From: Inquilinus limosus_F
GTDB lineage: Bacteria; Pseudomonadota; Alphaproteobacteria; DSM-16000; Inquilinaceae
Assembly (NCBI RefSeq): GCF_051487185.1
Contig: NZ_JAHVDK010000008.1
Location: forward strand, 1 to 64,000
Length of the DNA stretch: 64,000 nucleotides
Direction of reading: 5' to 3'
Positions 45,066 through 54,188 of the stretch are shown in pieces (the first letter of the stretch is position 1; every line of letters begins with the position of its first letter). A program made the translations under genes and the position numbers. The notes beneath the pieces are model-generated. The model was given only the letters and a program-made list of their open reading frames with translations. It was not told the DNA's origin and searched no databases.

Positions 45066-47396
45066 TCAGTTCCGCAGCGGCTTGCCGGTCGTCAGCATGT
45101 GCTCGACCCGGGCGATGGTGGCGGGGGCGCGGACCAGCTCGCCGAACATCTCGCGCTCCAGCGCCAGCACGTCGTCCTCGGTCAGCGTCTCGGTGATGTC
45201 GGTGTCGCCGCCGGACAGCACCGTGGCCAGCTTGTCCGAGACCACGATGTCGTGCGGTGTCGCCTTGCCGCTGCGGGCCAGATCGGCGACCGCGAGGTTC
45301 AGCGCGGTCCGGGCGGTCGGACCGGGCAGGCGGATCTCCTCGGCCGGCTTCGGCGGCTGGTAGCCTTCGGCCAGCGCCAGGGCGCGGGCCTTGGCGTCGG
45401 CCAGCAGCCGGTCGCGGTTCATGGTGATGCCGTCATTCGGCCGGAAATACAGCAGCTCCTTCGCCTCGAAGGCCGACTTCGCCACCTTGGCCGTGCCGAT
45501 GGTCTCGAACACCTGCGCAATCGGCGGCATCGGCCCGCCGGACCGTTTGGCCTGGCCGTAGGCGCGCAACAGCATCTCCTTGCAGCCGCCCCAGCCGGGG
45601 ATCAGCCCGACGCCGACCTCGACCAGGCCGCAATAGGTCTCGGCATGGGCCTGGATCGCGGTCGAATGCAGCAGGATCTCGCAGCCGCCGCCCAGCGCCA
45701 TGCCGGAAGGTGCGGCCACGGTCGGGAAGGGTGCGAATTTCAGCGCCTTGTAGGCGTCCTGGCCGCCCTTCACCAGCGCCTCGATCTGCGGCCACAGCGC
45801 GATGTTGATGCCGAACAAAGCGAGGCCGAGATTGGCGCCGACCGAGAAGTTGGTGCCCTCGTTGTAGATCACCATCGCCTTGTACCTGGACGCGGTAATG
45901 CGGATCGCCTCGCCCAGGAGGGCCATGGTCTGGTCATCGAGGCTGTTCATCTTCGAGGTGAACTCGAAGCAGGTGACGCCGTCGCCGATGTCCCACAGCG
46001 CCGCCGAGCCGTTCTTCGCGATCGGCTTCGCGGTGCGTTTGATGTCGGCCAGCAGCAGCACGCCTTCGGGCCGCACCACATCGGCATAGTCGCCGGCGGT
46101 GGTCAGGTATTGCAGTTTTCCGTCCTGCACCCGATAGAAGCTGCGGCCGCGCGCGGATTCCAGCAGCTTCGGCACCGGCTTGCCCTGGCTTTCCAGCCAG
46201 TTGATCAGCCAGTCGGTGCCGACCTGGTCGATCAGCTCGAACGGGCCGAAGCTCCAATTGTAGCCGAGGCGCATCGCCTCATCGACCGCGACCACAGTGT
46301 CGGCGATCTGCGGCACCAGCCCGGCGACGTAGGACAGGGTCTGACCCAGCACCCGGGCGGCGTAATGGCCGGTCCTGTCGTCGAAGGCGACCAGCGCCTT
46401 CAGCCCGCCCTGCCGCGCCGCCTCGACGCTGTCGAGCTTCGGCTTCTCCGACTTCGCCCAGGCGCCGGTCTTGAGGTCGATGCTCTCCTTCACCCGGCTG
46501 CCGTCGGCGCCCTTGCTGAGGCGGTAGAAGCCGCCCTTGCCCTTGCGGCCGGTGTAGCCCTTGGCGATCAGCGTCTCGACCAGCGGCTCCGAGCGGTGGA
46601 TCTCGCGGTAGGGGTCGTCCGCCGGCAGGGTCGCCAGCAGGCTCTTGGCGATATGCGGCATCAGGTCAAGCCCGACCAGATCGATCAGCCCGAACACGCC
46701 GGTCTTCGGCACGCCCATCGGCCGGCCGACCACCGCATCCGCCTCCTCCACCGTCAGGCCGAGGTCGAAGGCGCCGTTGACCGCCGCCTGGATCCAGTAG
46801 GTGCCGATCCGGTTGGCGATGAAGCCGGGCGTGTCCTTGCAGTCGACCACGCCCTTGCCGAGGCGGAGATCGGCGAAGCCGCGGATGCCCTCGACCAGCG
46901 CCGGGTCGGTCTCCGGCCCCGCCACCAGCTCCAGCAGGCGCATATAGCGCGGCGGGTTGAAGAAATGGGTGATCAGGAAGCGGCGCCGGAACGCCTCGGA
47001 CCGGCCCTCGGTCAGGATCGCCAGCGGGATGGTCGAGGTGTTGGAGGAGACGACCGCCCCCGGCTTCATCACCCGCTCGATCCGGGCGTAGAGGTCCTGC
47101 TTGACCTTCGGGTCCTCCAGCACCGCCTCGACGATCCAGTCGCAGCCGGCCAGCTTGTCCAGGTCGTCCTCGGTGTTGCCGGGGGTGACCAACCGCGCCG
47201 CCGCCTTCGACATGAAGGGCGCCGGATCGGCCTTGGCCATGCGCGCCAGGGCGCCCTCGGCGACGACGTTCCGGTTCGTCGCATCCTTCGGCACGATGTC
47301 GAGCAGCAGCACCGGCACGCCGGCATTGGCGAAATGCGCGGCGATGCCGCTGCCCATCACGCCGGCGCCGATCACCGCGACTTGCTTGATGTCCAT
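45066..47396 (-). CDS. 3-hydroxyacyl-CoA dehydrogenase / enoyl-CoA hydratase fusion (FadN/FadB-like)
   Basis: A 776-residue bifunctional protein with the dehydrogenase first. The NAD motif is VIGAGVMGSGIAAHFANAGV and the catalytic His lies in ITHFFNPPRYMRLLE. The hydratase module (about 470-680) has PSGMALGGGCEI and catalytic Glu residues in YCGLVEVGVGLIPGWGG. The reversed domain order relative to E. coli FadB is that of FadN/YusL-type proteins. It performs steps two and three of beta-oxidation. It is transcribed with the acyl-CoA dehydrogenase, and a repeat separates it from the thiolase. Confidence 0.95.
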   Translation of the reverse strand: MDIKQVAVIGAGVMGSGIAAHFANAGVPVLLLDIVPKDATNRNVVAEGALARMAKADPAPFMSKAAARLVTPGNTEDDLDKLAGCDWIVEAVLEDPKVKQDLYARIERVMKPGAVVSSNTSTIPLAILTEGRSEAFRRRFLITHFFNPPRYMRLLELVAGPETDPALVEGIRGFADLRLGKGVVDCKDTPGFIANRIGTYWIQAAVNGAFDLGLTVEEADAVVGRPMGVPKTGVFGLIDLVGLDLMPHIAKSLLATLPADDPYREIHRSEPLVETLIAKGYTGRKGKGGFYRLSKGADGSRVKESIDLKTGAWAKSEKPKLDSVEAARQGGLKALVAFDDRTGHYAARVLGQTLSYVAGLVPQIADTVVAVDEAMRLGYNWSFGPFELIDQVGTDWLINWLESQGKPVPKLLESARGRSFYRVQDGKLQYLTTAGDYADVVRPEGVLLLADIKRTAKPIAKNGSAALWDIGDGVTCFEFTSKMNSLDDQTMALLGEAIRITASRYKAMVIYNEGTNFSVGANLGLALFGINIALWPQIEALVKGGQDAYKALKFAPFPTVAAPSGMALGGGCEILLHSTAIQAHAETYCGLVEVGVGLIPGWGGCKEMLLRAYGQAKRSGGPMPPIAQVFETIGTAKVAKSAFEAKELLYFRPNDGITMNRDRLLADAKARALALAEGYQPPKPAEEIRLPGPTARTALNLAVADLARSGKATPHDIVVSDKLATVLSGGDTDITETLTEDDVLALEREMFGELVRAPATIARVEHMLTTGKPLRN

Positions 47397-47432
47397 GGTT
47401 CAGCTCCCCGATCGCCCTTCCCTCACCCCCAT

Positions 47433-47500
47433 CGTCATCCCCGCGAAAGCGGGGATCTCATGAACACCTGGACGAGATTCCCGCTTGCGCGGGAATGACG
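47433..47500. repeat. dispersed inverted repeat (CGTCATCCCCGCGAAAGCGGGG type)
   Basis: A 68-bp element. CGTCATCCCCGCGAAAGCGG at the left and GATTCCCGCTTGCGCGGGAA followed by TGACG at the right are inverted partners. It is a classic proteobacterial extragenic repeat. It lies inside the beta-oxidation run between thiolase and HAD/ECH genes. Confidence 0.9.
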
Positions 47501-47536
47501 AGAAAGGGGTAGGGTGGCGCAGAAATCGTCAGAAGG

Positions 47537-48676
47537 TCAGGCCGCCTCGAGCACCGTGGCGATGCCCTGGCCGCCGCCGATGCACATGGTGGCGAGCGCG
47601 AGTTCCTTGCCCTCCCGCTTCAGGATCGACGCGGCCTTGCCGGTGATCCGCGCGCCCGAGGCGCCGAGCGGGTGGCCCAGTGCGATGGCCCCGCCGTCGA
47701 TATTGGTCTTGTCCCAGTCGAGCTCGAGGTCCCGGCCGACCGCCAGCGCCTGGGCGGCGAAGGCCTCGTTCAGCTCGACCACGTCGATATCCTTGAGCGA
47801 CAGGCCGGCGCGCTTCAGCGCCTTGCGCGTGGCGCCGACCGGGCCGATGCCCATGATCTCCGGCGCGCAGCCCGACACCGCGATCGACTTGATCCGGGCC
47901 AGGATCGGCAGGCCGTTGGCCTTGGCGAAGGCCTCGCTGGTCACCAGCGTCGCCGAGGCGCCGTCGGTCAGCGGGCTCGACGTGCCGGCGGTCACCGTGC
48001 CGTTCTGGTCGAAGGCCGGCTTCAGCCCGGACAGCGCCTCCTGGTTGGTGTCGGGGCGGATGGTGCCGTCGCGCTCCACCGTGCCGTCCCTGGTCGCGAT
48101 CGGCACGATCTCGGCAGCGAAGCGGCCCTCGGCCCAGGCCTTGGCCGCGCGCTGATGCGAGCGGATGGCGAAGTCCTGCTGGCTCTCGCGGGTGATCTGG
48201 TACTTCACCGCCAGGTTCTCGGCGGTCACGCCCATGTTGAAATAGGCGCCAGGCATCTCGGCCGCGAGGGTCGGGTTCGGCGCCGGGTTGAAGCCCATCA
48301 TCGGCACCCGGGTCATGCTCTCGACCCCGGCGCAGACGAAGGCCTCGCCCGCGCCCATCTGGATCGCGCCCGCGGCCTGGTGGATCCCCTGCATCGACGA
48401 GCCGCAGTAGCGGTTCACGGTGACGCCGCCGACCGACTGCGGCAGCCCGGCCAGGAACACGACCATGCGGGCCATGTTGAAGCCCTGCTCGCCCTCCGGG
48501 AAGGCGCAGCCGAGGATCAGGTCCTCGATCGCCTCCGGATCGACCTTGCTCTCCGCCACCAGCGCCTTGACGACGGCGGCGACCAGGTCGTCGGGCCGCA
48601 CCCGGCGCAGCCCGCCCTTGTTGGCGAAATGATGCGGCGACCGCTTGAACCCGGCGATGACGACGCTCTTGTCCAT
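47537..48676 (-). CDS. acetyl-CoA C-acyltransferase (thiolase)
   Basis: A 379-residue thiolase of the FadA type. The acylated Cys is in VNRYCGSSMQGIHQAAG, the NEAFAAQ motif in VVELNEAFAAQAL, the His in IALGHPLGASGAR, and the C-terminal Cys in LATMCIGGGQGIA. It catalyses the last beta-oxidation step. It lies downstream of the MerR gene, 63 nt away, on the same strand. Confidence 0.95.
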   Translation of the reverse strand: MDKSVVIAGFKRSPHHFANKGGLRRVRPDDLVAAVVKALVAESKVDPEAIEDLILGCAFPEGEQGFNMARMVVFLAGLPQSVGGVTVNRYCGSSMQGIHQAAGAIQMGAGEAFVCAGVESMTRVPMMGFNPAPNPTLAAEMPGAYFNMGVTAENLAVKYQITRESQQDFAIRSHQRAAKAWAEGRFAAEIVPIATRDGTVERDGTIRPDTNQEALSGLKPAFDQNGTVTAGTSSPLTDGASATLVTSEAFAKANGLPILARIKSIAVSGCAPEIMGIGPVGATRKALKRAGLSLKDIDVVELNEAFAAQALAVGRDLELDWDKTNIDGGAIALGHPLGASGARITGKAASILKREGKELALATMCIGGGQGIATVLEAA

Positions 48677-48739
48677 GGTGGTCTCAGGCTCCTCAGATTT
48701 TTTCTTGTCGCGGGCCGCGCCCGCGGATGGATGGGCGGC

Positions 48740-49165
48740 TCAGCCTTCCGGCAGCGCGCCTTCCCGCTTCAGGAACGTGACGATCTCGGCCTCGATCCCC
48801 TTCAGGTCCTCGATCGTCTGCTGCACGTCGACGAGCTGGGTCTCGAGGGCGGCGCGCCGGGCCCGGGCGCGGCCGAGAAAATAGGTCATCTGCTCGACCT
48901 GCCCGTGCTCGCGGTCGTAGAGGTCCAGGAACTCCTTGATCTCGGCCAGGGAGAAGCCCAGCCGCTTGCCGCGGCAGATCAAGGCCAGGCGGGCCCGGTC
49001 GCGATGGCTGTAGATGCGGGTCAGCCCGGCCCGTTCAGGCGACAGCAGGCCCTCGTCCTCGTAGAACCGGATGCTGCGGGGGGTGATGTCGAAGGCCGCG
49101 GCGAGTTCGCCGATCGAGTAGCTGCGCTTCTCGGTCCCCGTCTTCTCCCTGGCCTCAGCCTCCAT
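48740..49165 (-). CDS. MerR family regulator of beta-oxidation (LiuR-like)
   Basis: A 141-residue MerR protein. The N-terminal winged helix has YSIGELAAAFDITPRSIRFYEDEGLL and TRIYSHRDRARLALI, followed by a coiled-coil dimer helix (about 80-125). No metal-binding cysteines are seen. This type, described as LiuR, controls fatty-acid and branched-chain amino-acid degradation in proteobacteria. The match between context and the operator at 49200 supports that role. ATG 49165 is used; a longer Arg-rich start at 49195 is unlikely. Confidence 0.88.
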   Translation of the reverse strand: MEAEAREKTGTEKRSYSIGELAAAFDITPRSIRFYEDEGLLSPERAGLTRIYSHRDRARLALICRGKRLGFSLAEIKEFLDLYDREHGQVEQMTYFLGRARARRAALETQLVDVQQTIEDLKGIEAEIVTFLKREGALPEG

Positions 49166-49199
49166 GGCGCCTCGCCTCCGCCTGCGTTGCTGCATGCCG

Positions 49200-49215
49200 T
49201 TTACGTAAACGTAAA
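49200..49215. promoter_or_regulatory. LiuR-like operator TTTACG-TAAA-CGTAAA
   Basis: Arms TTTACG (49200-49205) and CGTAAA (49210-49215) around TAAA lie 35 nt upstream of the merR start and 37 nt beyond the fadD stop. As I recall it, the proposed LiuR motif has the same TTTACGTNNACGTAAA form. Autoregulation of merR, with read-through to the thiolase, is likely. No second copy was noticed in the window. Confidence 0.7.
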
Positions 49216-49251
49216 GTACCGCAGCCGGAGGTTCGGGTCAATCGGAAGCGG

Positions 49252-50988
49252 TCAGGTGCCGGTGCGCGCCGCTGCCTCCGCCATGCCCGCGGCCGCCACC
49301 TTCGCCGCCTCCTCTTCCAGCACCGCCTTGCGCGACAGCTTGCCGATCAAGGTCTTCGGCAGCGGCTGGTCACGGAACTCGATCTGCTTCGGCATCTCGA
49401 TCGGCGACAGCTTGTCCTTGAGGAAGTCGACCAGGCCGTCGGCGGTCAGGCTCTGCCCGGCGCGCAGCTTGATATAGGCCTTCACCGTCTGGCCGCGATA
49501 GGCGTCCGGCACGCCGGCGACAATGCATTCCTCGACCGCCGGGTGGAGGTAGATCGCCTCCTCGACATTGCGCGGGTAGACGTTGAAGCCGGAGCACAGG
49601 ATCAGGTCCTTGATCCGGTCGACGATGAAGATGTAGCCGTCCTCGTCCATGGTGCCGACATCGCCGGTGTGCAGGCGGCCGCCGTACAGCGTCTCCGCCG
49701 ACTCCTCCGGCCGGTTCCAGTAGCCCTTCATCACCTGCGGCCCGCGGATGCAGACCTCGCCGCGCTCGCCGGTCGGCAATACGGTGGTGCGGTCCTCCAG
49801 CGACACGATCTCGACGATCGTCTGCGGCAGCGGGATGCCGATCGACCCCTCCTTGTTGATCCCGAACAGCGGATTGCAGGTCGCGATCGGCGAGGCTTCC
49901 GACAGGCCGTAGCCTTCGACCAGCTTGCAGCCGGTCGCCGCCTCGAAGGCGTGCTTGACTTCGACCGGCAGCGGCGCCCCGCCCGAGATGCAGCGCTTCA
50001 GCGAGGACAGATCGTATTTCGCGCGCTCGGGGAAGTTGGCGATCGCGGTGTAGATGGTCGGCACCGCCGGGAACAGGGTCGGCTTCTTCTCGTGGATCGT
50101 CTTCATCACGGTCTCGAGCTCGAAGCGCGGCAGCATGATGATCTCCGCCCCCGCCCAGATCGCCAGGTTCATCGCCACGGTCATGGCGAAGACGTGGAAG
50201 AAGGGCAGCACGGCCAGCATCCGGTCCTGGCCCGGCACCATGCCCTCGAACCAGCAGCCGGCCTGCACCGCGTTGGCGTAGAGATTGGCGTGGGTCAGCA
50301 TCGCCGCCTTCGGCGTGCCGGTGGTGCCGCCGGTGTATTGCAGCACCGCCAGATCCTCCTCCGGCGCGATCGGCACCGGGGCGAAGCGGCCGTCGTTGCG
50401 GACCAGGTCGGCCCAGCGCAGGTGGCGGCCGTCCTGCGGCACCTTCGCCACTTCGCGCCGCTTGACGATCGGGAACAGCAGGTTCTTCGGGAAGGGCAGG
50501 ACGCCCGCCATCGGGCAGACAAGGATCCGCTTCAGCACGGTGCGGCCGAGCAGCGGCACCAGCTTGCCATGCAACTGCGCCAGGTCGAGCGTCACCATCA
50601 GCTCGGTGCCGCTGTCGTCGATCTTGGTGATCAGCTCGCGCTCGGCGTAGAGCGGGTTGAAGTTGACCACCACCGCGCCGCATTTCAGCAGCGCGAAATA
50701 GCAGATCACGTAATAGGGGCAGTTCGGCAGGAACAGGCCGACCCGGCTGCCCTTGCCGATCCCCGCCGCCTGAAACCCCTTGGCCGCGCGGGCGACCAGG
50801 TCGCCGATCTGGCCATAGCTGAGGGTCTTGTCCATGAAGGTGGCGCAGGGGCGGTCGCCGAACCTCGCCACCGCGTCGTCGAGAATGGCGTAAAGTGGCC
50901 TCGGCTCGATCGGCTCATTCCAGTGGATGTTGGGCGGGTACAGCTTGGCCCAGGCTTGCGGGCGCTCCGAGGCATACGCCTCCGTCAT
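49252..50988 (-). CDS. fadD: long-chain fatty acid-CoA ligase
   Basis: A 578-residue AMP-forming acyl-CoA synthetase. The AMP-binding P-loop is LQYTGGTTGTPKAAML. EGYGLSEASPI, GDVGTMDEDGYIFIVDR and the FACS motif region KDLILCSGFNVYPRNVEE are intact, and the C-terminal Lys is in LPKTLIGKLSRK. It activates fatty acids for the beta-oxidation enzymes encoded downstream. It is transcribed in the same direction as merR. Confidence 0.94.
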   Translation of the reverse strand: MTEAYASERPQAWAKLYPPNIHWNEPIEPRPLYAILDDAVARFGDRPCATFMDKTLSYGQIGDLVARAAKGFQAAGIGKGSRVGLFLPNCPYYVICYFALLKCGAVVVNFNPLYAERELITKIDDSGTELMVTLDLAQLHGKLVPLLGRTVLKRILVCPMAGVLPFPKNLLFPIVKRREVAKVPQDGRHLRWADLVRNDGRFAPVPIAPEEDLAVLQYTGGTTGTPKAAMLTHANLYANAVQAGCWFEGMVPGQDRMLAVLPFFHVFAMTVAMNLAIWAGAEIIMLPRFELETVMKTIHEKKPTLFPAVPTIYTAIANFPERAKYDLSSLKRCISGGAPLPVEVKHAFEAATGCKLVEGYGLSEASPIATCNPLFGINKEGSIGIPLPQTIVEIVSLEDRTTVLPTGERGEVCIRGPQVMKGYWNRPEESAETLYGGRLHTGDVGTMDEDGYIFIVDRIKDLILCSGFNVYPRNVEEAIYLHPAVEECIVAGVPDAYRGQTVKAYIKLRAGQSLTADGLVDFLKDKLSPIEMPKQIEFRDQPLPKTLIGKLSRKAVLEEEAAKVAAAGMAEAAARTGT

Positions 50989-51038
50989 ATCGGTCTCCCC
51001 AGGGTCCTTTATCGGCCGCTCAGCGACCTTGTCCGGCG

Positions 51039-52937
51039 ATGGTGCCGATGAGCGAGGCGGCCCGCAAGGTTGAAGCGGAGCCGGGGCCGTGGTTTAACGG
51101 CCCGCCCGATATCAGCCCCCGGATCACCTTGGCCAAGCACAAGGACAAGAAGCAGCAGCCGCGGCGGGTGAGCGACCGCGAGATCGCGCAGCGGCTGCTG
51201 CGCAACTACATCCGGCCGCATTGGCCGAAGGTGACGCTGGCGCTGTTCTGCATGGCCCTGACCGCGGCCTCCACCGCGGCGTCGGCCTATGTGATGAAGC
51301 CGGTGATCGAGAAGATCTTCACCGAGCGCGACGGCACCTGGCTGTGGCCGCTGGCCATCGCGGTGATGGGGATCTTCGTGGTCAAGGGCGTCGCCGGCTA
51401 CGCCCAGGGCGTGATTCTGAACAATGTCGGCCGGCTGATCATCGCCGAGCTGCAGGTGCGGATGTTCCGCAACCGGGTGCGGGCCGATCTCGCCACTTTC
51501 CACGAGACCACCACGGGCCGGATGCTCAGCCACTTCACCAACGACGTGCAGTCGATGTACGGCGCGGTGTCGACCGGCATCACCGGCATCGGCCGCGACC
51601 TGCTGTCGCTGGTCGCGCTGATTGCGGTGATGTTCTACACGGATATGGAGCTGGCGGCGGTCACCTTCGTCATCTTCCCGCTGACCGTGCTGCCGGTGCT
51701 GCAGATCGGCAGGCGCATCCGCAAGATCACCGGCCGGACCTTCACCCAGTACGGCTCGCTGAACAACCATCTCAGCCAGGTCTTCCAGGGCATCCGCCAC
51801 GTCAAGGCCTACAACGCCGAGGAGCGCGAGGCCCATCGCGCCGCCAAGATCATCAACGAGGTGTCGCGGCTGCGGCAGAAGGCGATGCGGGTCAGCTCGG
51901 CCACCAACCCGATCCTGGAGATCCTGTCGGGCATGGCCATCGTCATCGTCATCCTCTATGGCGGCAGCGAGGTCATCTCCGGCTCGCGCACCACCGGCTC
52001 CTTCTTCGCCTTCATCGCCGCGCTCCTGATGGTGTACGACCCGCTGAAGCGGCTGGCCAATCTGCACAACACCCTGTCCTCCGGCTTCGCCGCGGCCGAG
52101 CGGGTGTTCGAGACCATCGACTCGGTGCCGGCGATCCGCGACGCGCCGGACGCGATGGTGCTGACGCATTGCCGGGGCCGCATCACCCTGGCCGACGTCC
52201 ATTTCTCCTACAGTCCGAAGATCCCGGCGCTGCGCGGCGTGACGCTGGAGGTGCCGGCCGGGAAGACGGCGGCGCTGGTCGGGCCGTCCGGCGCCGGCAA
52301 GTCGACCATCCTGAACCTGATCCCGCGCTTCTACGACGTCACCCAGGGCACTGTGGCGATCGACGGCCACGACGTCCGCAGCCTGACCCTGCAGTCGCTG
52401 CGCGAGCACATGGCGCTGGTCAGCCAGGAGGTGACCCTGTTCGACGACACGGTCCGCGCCAACATCGCCTATTCCCGCCCCTCGGCGACACAGGAGGAGG
52501 TCGAGGCCGCGGCCAGGGCGGCGGCGGCGCATGATTTCATCCTGCGCCTGCCCAAGGGCTACGACACCATGGTCGGGGAACAGGGGGTGAAGCTGTCCGG
52601 CGGCCAGCGCCAGCGCCTGTCGATCGCCCGGGCGATGCTGAAGAACGCGCCGATCCTGCTGCTGGACGAGGCGACCTCGGCGCTCGACACCGAGAGCGAG
52701 CGGCAGGTGCAGGCGGCGCTGACCCAGCTGATGGCCGGGCGCACCACGCTGATGATCGCGCACCGGCTGTCGACCGTGCGCAGCGCCGACCTGATCTATG
52801 TGCTGGACCATGGCCGGGTGGTCGAGGTCGGCAGCCATGCCGAGCTGATCGCGGCCGGCGGCCTCTACGCCCGGCTATGGGCGATGCAGACGGCCGATGA
52901 CGAAGACCTGGCCGTCCCGGCGGCCGGGCCGGTGTGA
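51039..52937 (+). CDS. ABC exporter, fused permease-ATPase (MsbA-like)
   Basis: A 632-residue homodimeric half-transporter. Six membrane helices lie in about 70-350, including LFCMALTAASTAASAYVMKPV. The ATPase has Walker A GPSGAGKST, signature KLSGGQRQRLSIARAM, Walker B ILLLDEATSALD and the H-loop MIAHRLSTV. It is of the MsbA/lipid-exporter type, so lipid A-core flipping is likely but not certain, since drug exporters share the architecture. The start is ATG 51039 or 51048. It is divergent from fadD. Confidence 0.92.
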   Translation: MVPMSEAARKVEAEPGPWFNGPPDISPRITLAKHKDKKQQPRRVSDREIAQRLLRNYIRPHWPKVTLALFCMALTAASTAASAYVMKPVIEKIFTERDGTWLWPLAIAVMGIFVVKGVAGYAQGVILNNVGRLIIAELQVRMFRNRVRADLATFHETTTGRMLSHFTNDVQSMYGAVSTGITGIGRDLLSLVALIAVMFYTDMELAAVTFVIFPLTVLPVLQIGRRIRKITGRTFTQYGSLNNHLSQVFQGIRHVKAYNAEEREAHRAAKIINEVSRLRQKAMRVSSATNPILEILSGMAIVIVILYGGSEVISGSRTTGSFFAFIAALLMVYDPLKRLANLHNTLSSGFAAAERVFETIDSVPAIRDAPDAMVLTHCRGRITLADVHFSYSPKIPALRGVTLEVPAGKTAALVGPSGAGKSTILNLIPRFYDVTQGTVAIDGHDVRSLTLQSLREHMALVSQEVTLFDDTVRANIAYSRPSATQEEVEAAARAAAAHDFILRLPKGYDTMVGEQGVKLSGGQRQRLSIARAMLKNAPILLLDEATSALDTESERQVQAALTQLMAGRTTLMIAHRLSTVRSADLIYVLDHGRVVEVGSHAELIAAGGLYARLWAMQTADDEDLAVPAAGPV

Positions 52938-52944
52938 GGAGAGG

Positions 52945-53106
52945 ATGGACGAGACTGAAAGGCTGCGGCAGCGCCTGCGCGGGATGCGTTGGCTCGCCGT
53001 CTGGGCGCTGATCTTCGGCCTCGGCATCGGCTTCTATGCCGGTTTCGCCATTGGCGTCGACACCGCCCGCAGCGCCGCCGCCCTGGCCCCGGCGAAGACG
53101 CCGTAG
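52945..53106 (+). CDS. small single-helix membrane protein
   Basis: A 53-residue protein with a charged N-terminal helix (DETERLRQRLRGMRW) and one membrane helix (WALIFGLGIGFYAGFAIGV). The ATG at 52945 has GGAGAGG directly upstream and lies 7 nt after the exporter stop, so it is probably co-transcribed and could assist the transporter. No family is recognised. Confidence 0.65.
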   Translation: MDETERLRQRLRGMRWLAVWALIFGLGIGFYAGFAIGVDTARSAAALAPAKTP

Positions 53107-53197
53107 CCCGCGACCCGCCGTCGCCGGGCCCGGAACTGCGCCAGGGGGCGTCCGGTTCTGAAGATAAGGCGACAGCGACGACGTCCGGGAGACCGAG

Positions 53198-53857
53198 ATG
53201 GCGAATGGAAGGCGCGAACCGCGGGACCGGCATCACGAGGATTGGTGGGATCGCGACTGGCGGCGCGAGGCCGTCGGGCCGCGCATCCCCCGCGGCAGGC
53301 CCGACGACGAGGCCGCCCCCTACGGGTATGACGAGCGCGACGCCGGCCTTTATGCCCGCGAGCGGGCGCGGGCGCGCTTCCATCGAGGGATGGCCGATCC
53401 GACCGGCCCGTCGCGCGTCGAATTCGACCGCCGGGGCGAGGAATGGCGCCGGCGGGGCCCGGATTACGGCTATTACCACGCGGAGGGGCCGCCGCCTGGC
53501 CCGGGCCGGCGCGAACGGCTGGGCTTCCGCGGCCCCTCGGACGAGGTATCGCCCTGGTACGGCGACGACCGGTCGCAGCGCCGCCACGTGCTGGAGGATT
53601 ATCGCGGCATCGGCCCGCGCGGCTACACCCGCTCCGACGAGCGGATCCGCGAGGATGTCTGCGACGGGCTGACCGACGACCCGGTGCTCGACGCCTCGGA
53701 CATCGAGGTGACCGTCGCCGGCTCGGAGGTGACGCTGTCCGGCACGGTGGGCAGCCGGGCGGAGCGCCGGCGCGCCGAGGACGACGCCGACCGGGTGTCC
53801 GGCGTCACCCATGTCCAGAACAACCTGCGCATGCGGCAGCCCGGAGGCGGCCGATGA
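53198..53857 (+). CDS. BON domain protein with long charged N-terminus
   Basis: A 219-residue protein without a signal peptide. Residues 1-140 are Arg/Asp/Gly-rich and probably disordered (DRHHEDWWDRDWRR). A BON domain follows at about 148-215: REDVCDGLTDDPVLDASDIE, then EVTLSGTVGSRAERRRAEDD. Cytoplasmic or nucleoid-associated BON proteins with such tails occur in soil alphaproteobacteria; the function is unknown. The stop overlaps the ATG of a broken second BON gene. Confidence 0.82.
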   Translation: MANGRREPRDRHHEDWWDRDWRREAVGPRIPRGRPDDEAAPYGYDERDAGLYARERARARFHRGMADPTGPSRVEFDRRGEEWRRRGPDYGYYHAEGPPPGPGRRERLGFRGPSDEVSPWYGDDRSQRRHVLEDYRGIGPRGYTRSDERIREDVCDGLTDDPVLDASDIEVTVAGSEVTLSGTVGSRAERRRAEDDADRVSGVTHVQNNLRMRQPGGGR

Positions 53858-54188
53858 TCGCCCGCAGAAACCGCCCCTGGCCCGACGACGCCATGGACGC
53901 GCTCGACGAGGTGCCGCGGCGGTCGGCGTCGCCGGAGGCGAAGTGACGCTGAACGGCACGGCCCGCAGCCGCCCGGCCAAGCGCCACGCCGAGGACCTCG
54001 CCGAACGGGTCTCCGGCGTCGGCTATGTGCAGAACAACCTGCGGCTGCAGGCCCGGGCCACGGTCCTGATGGGCGCCGGCCGGACGACCGGCGCCCCGCC
54101 GCGCTCCGGAAGCGGAGACGACAGGCACGCCGGTCGTGATGTGACGGCCGCCGTCGGTCAGGCGGCGACCTTCTCCAGCGTCGGGTAA
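53854..54188 (+). pseudogene. frameshifted/deleted second BON domain gene
   Basis: The ATG at 53854 overlaps the previous stop (ATGA) and opens MIARRNRPWPDDAMDALDEV. That frame ends at TGA 53944-53946 after nonsense residues. The BON domain then resumes in the +1 frame: GGEVTLNGTARSRPAKRHAED, LAERVSGVGYVQNNLRL, running to TGA 54186-54188. Comparison with the intact copy shows that the segment between the 'DAL' helix and 'VAGGEVTL' (about 12-15 residues) is lost and the frame is shifted. It is a damaged tandem duplicate whose end also overlaps the alkene reductase gene convergently. Confidence 0.75.

Noticed and set aside
45099..47498. 799-codon plus-strand frame opposite the HAD/ECH fusion
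   Set aside because: Shadow of the well-supported minus-strand gene; no motif recognised.
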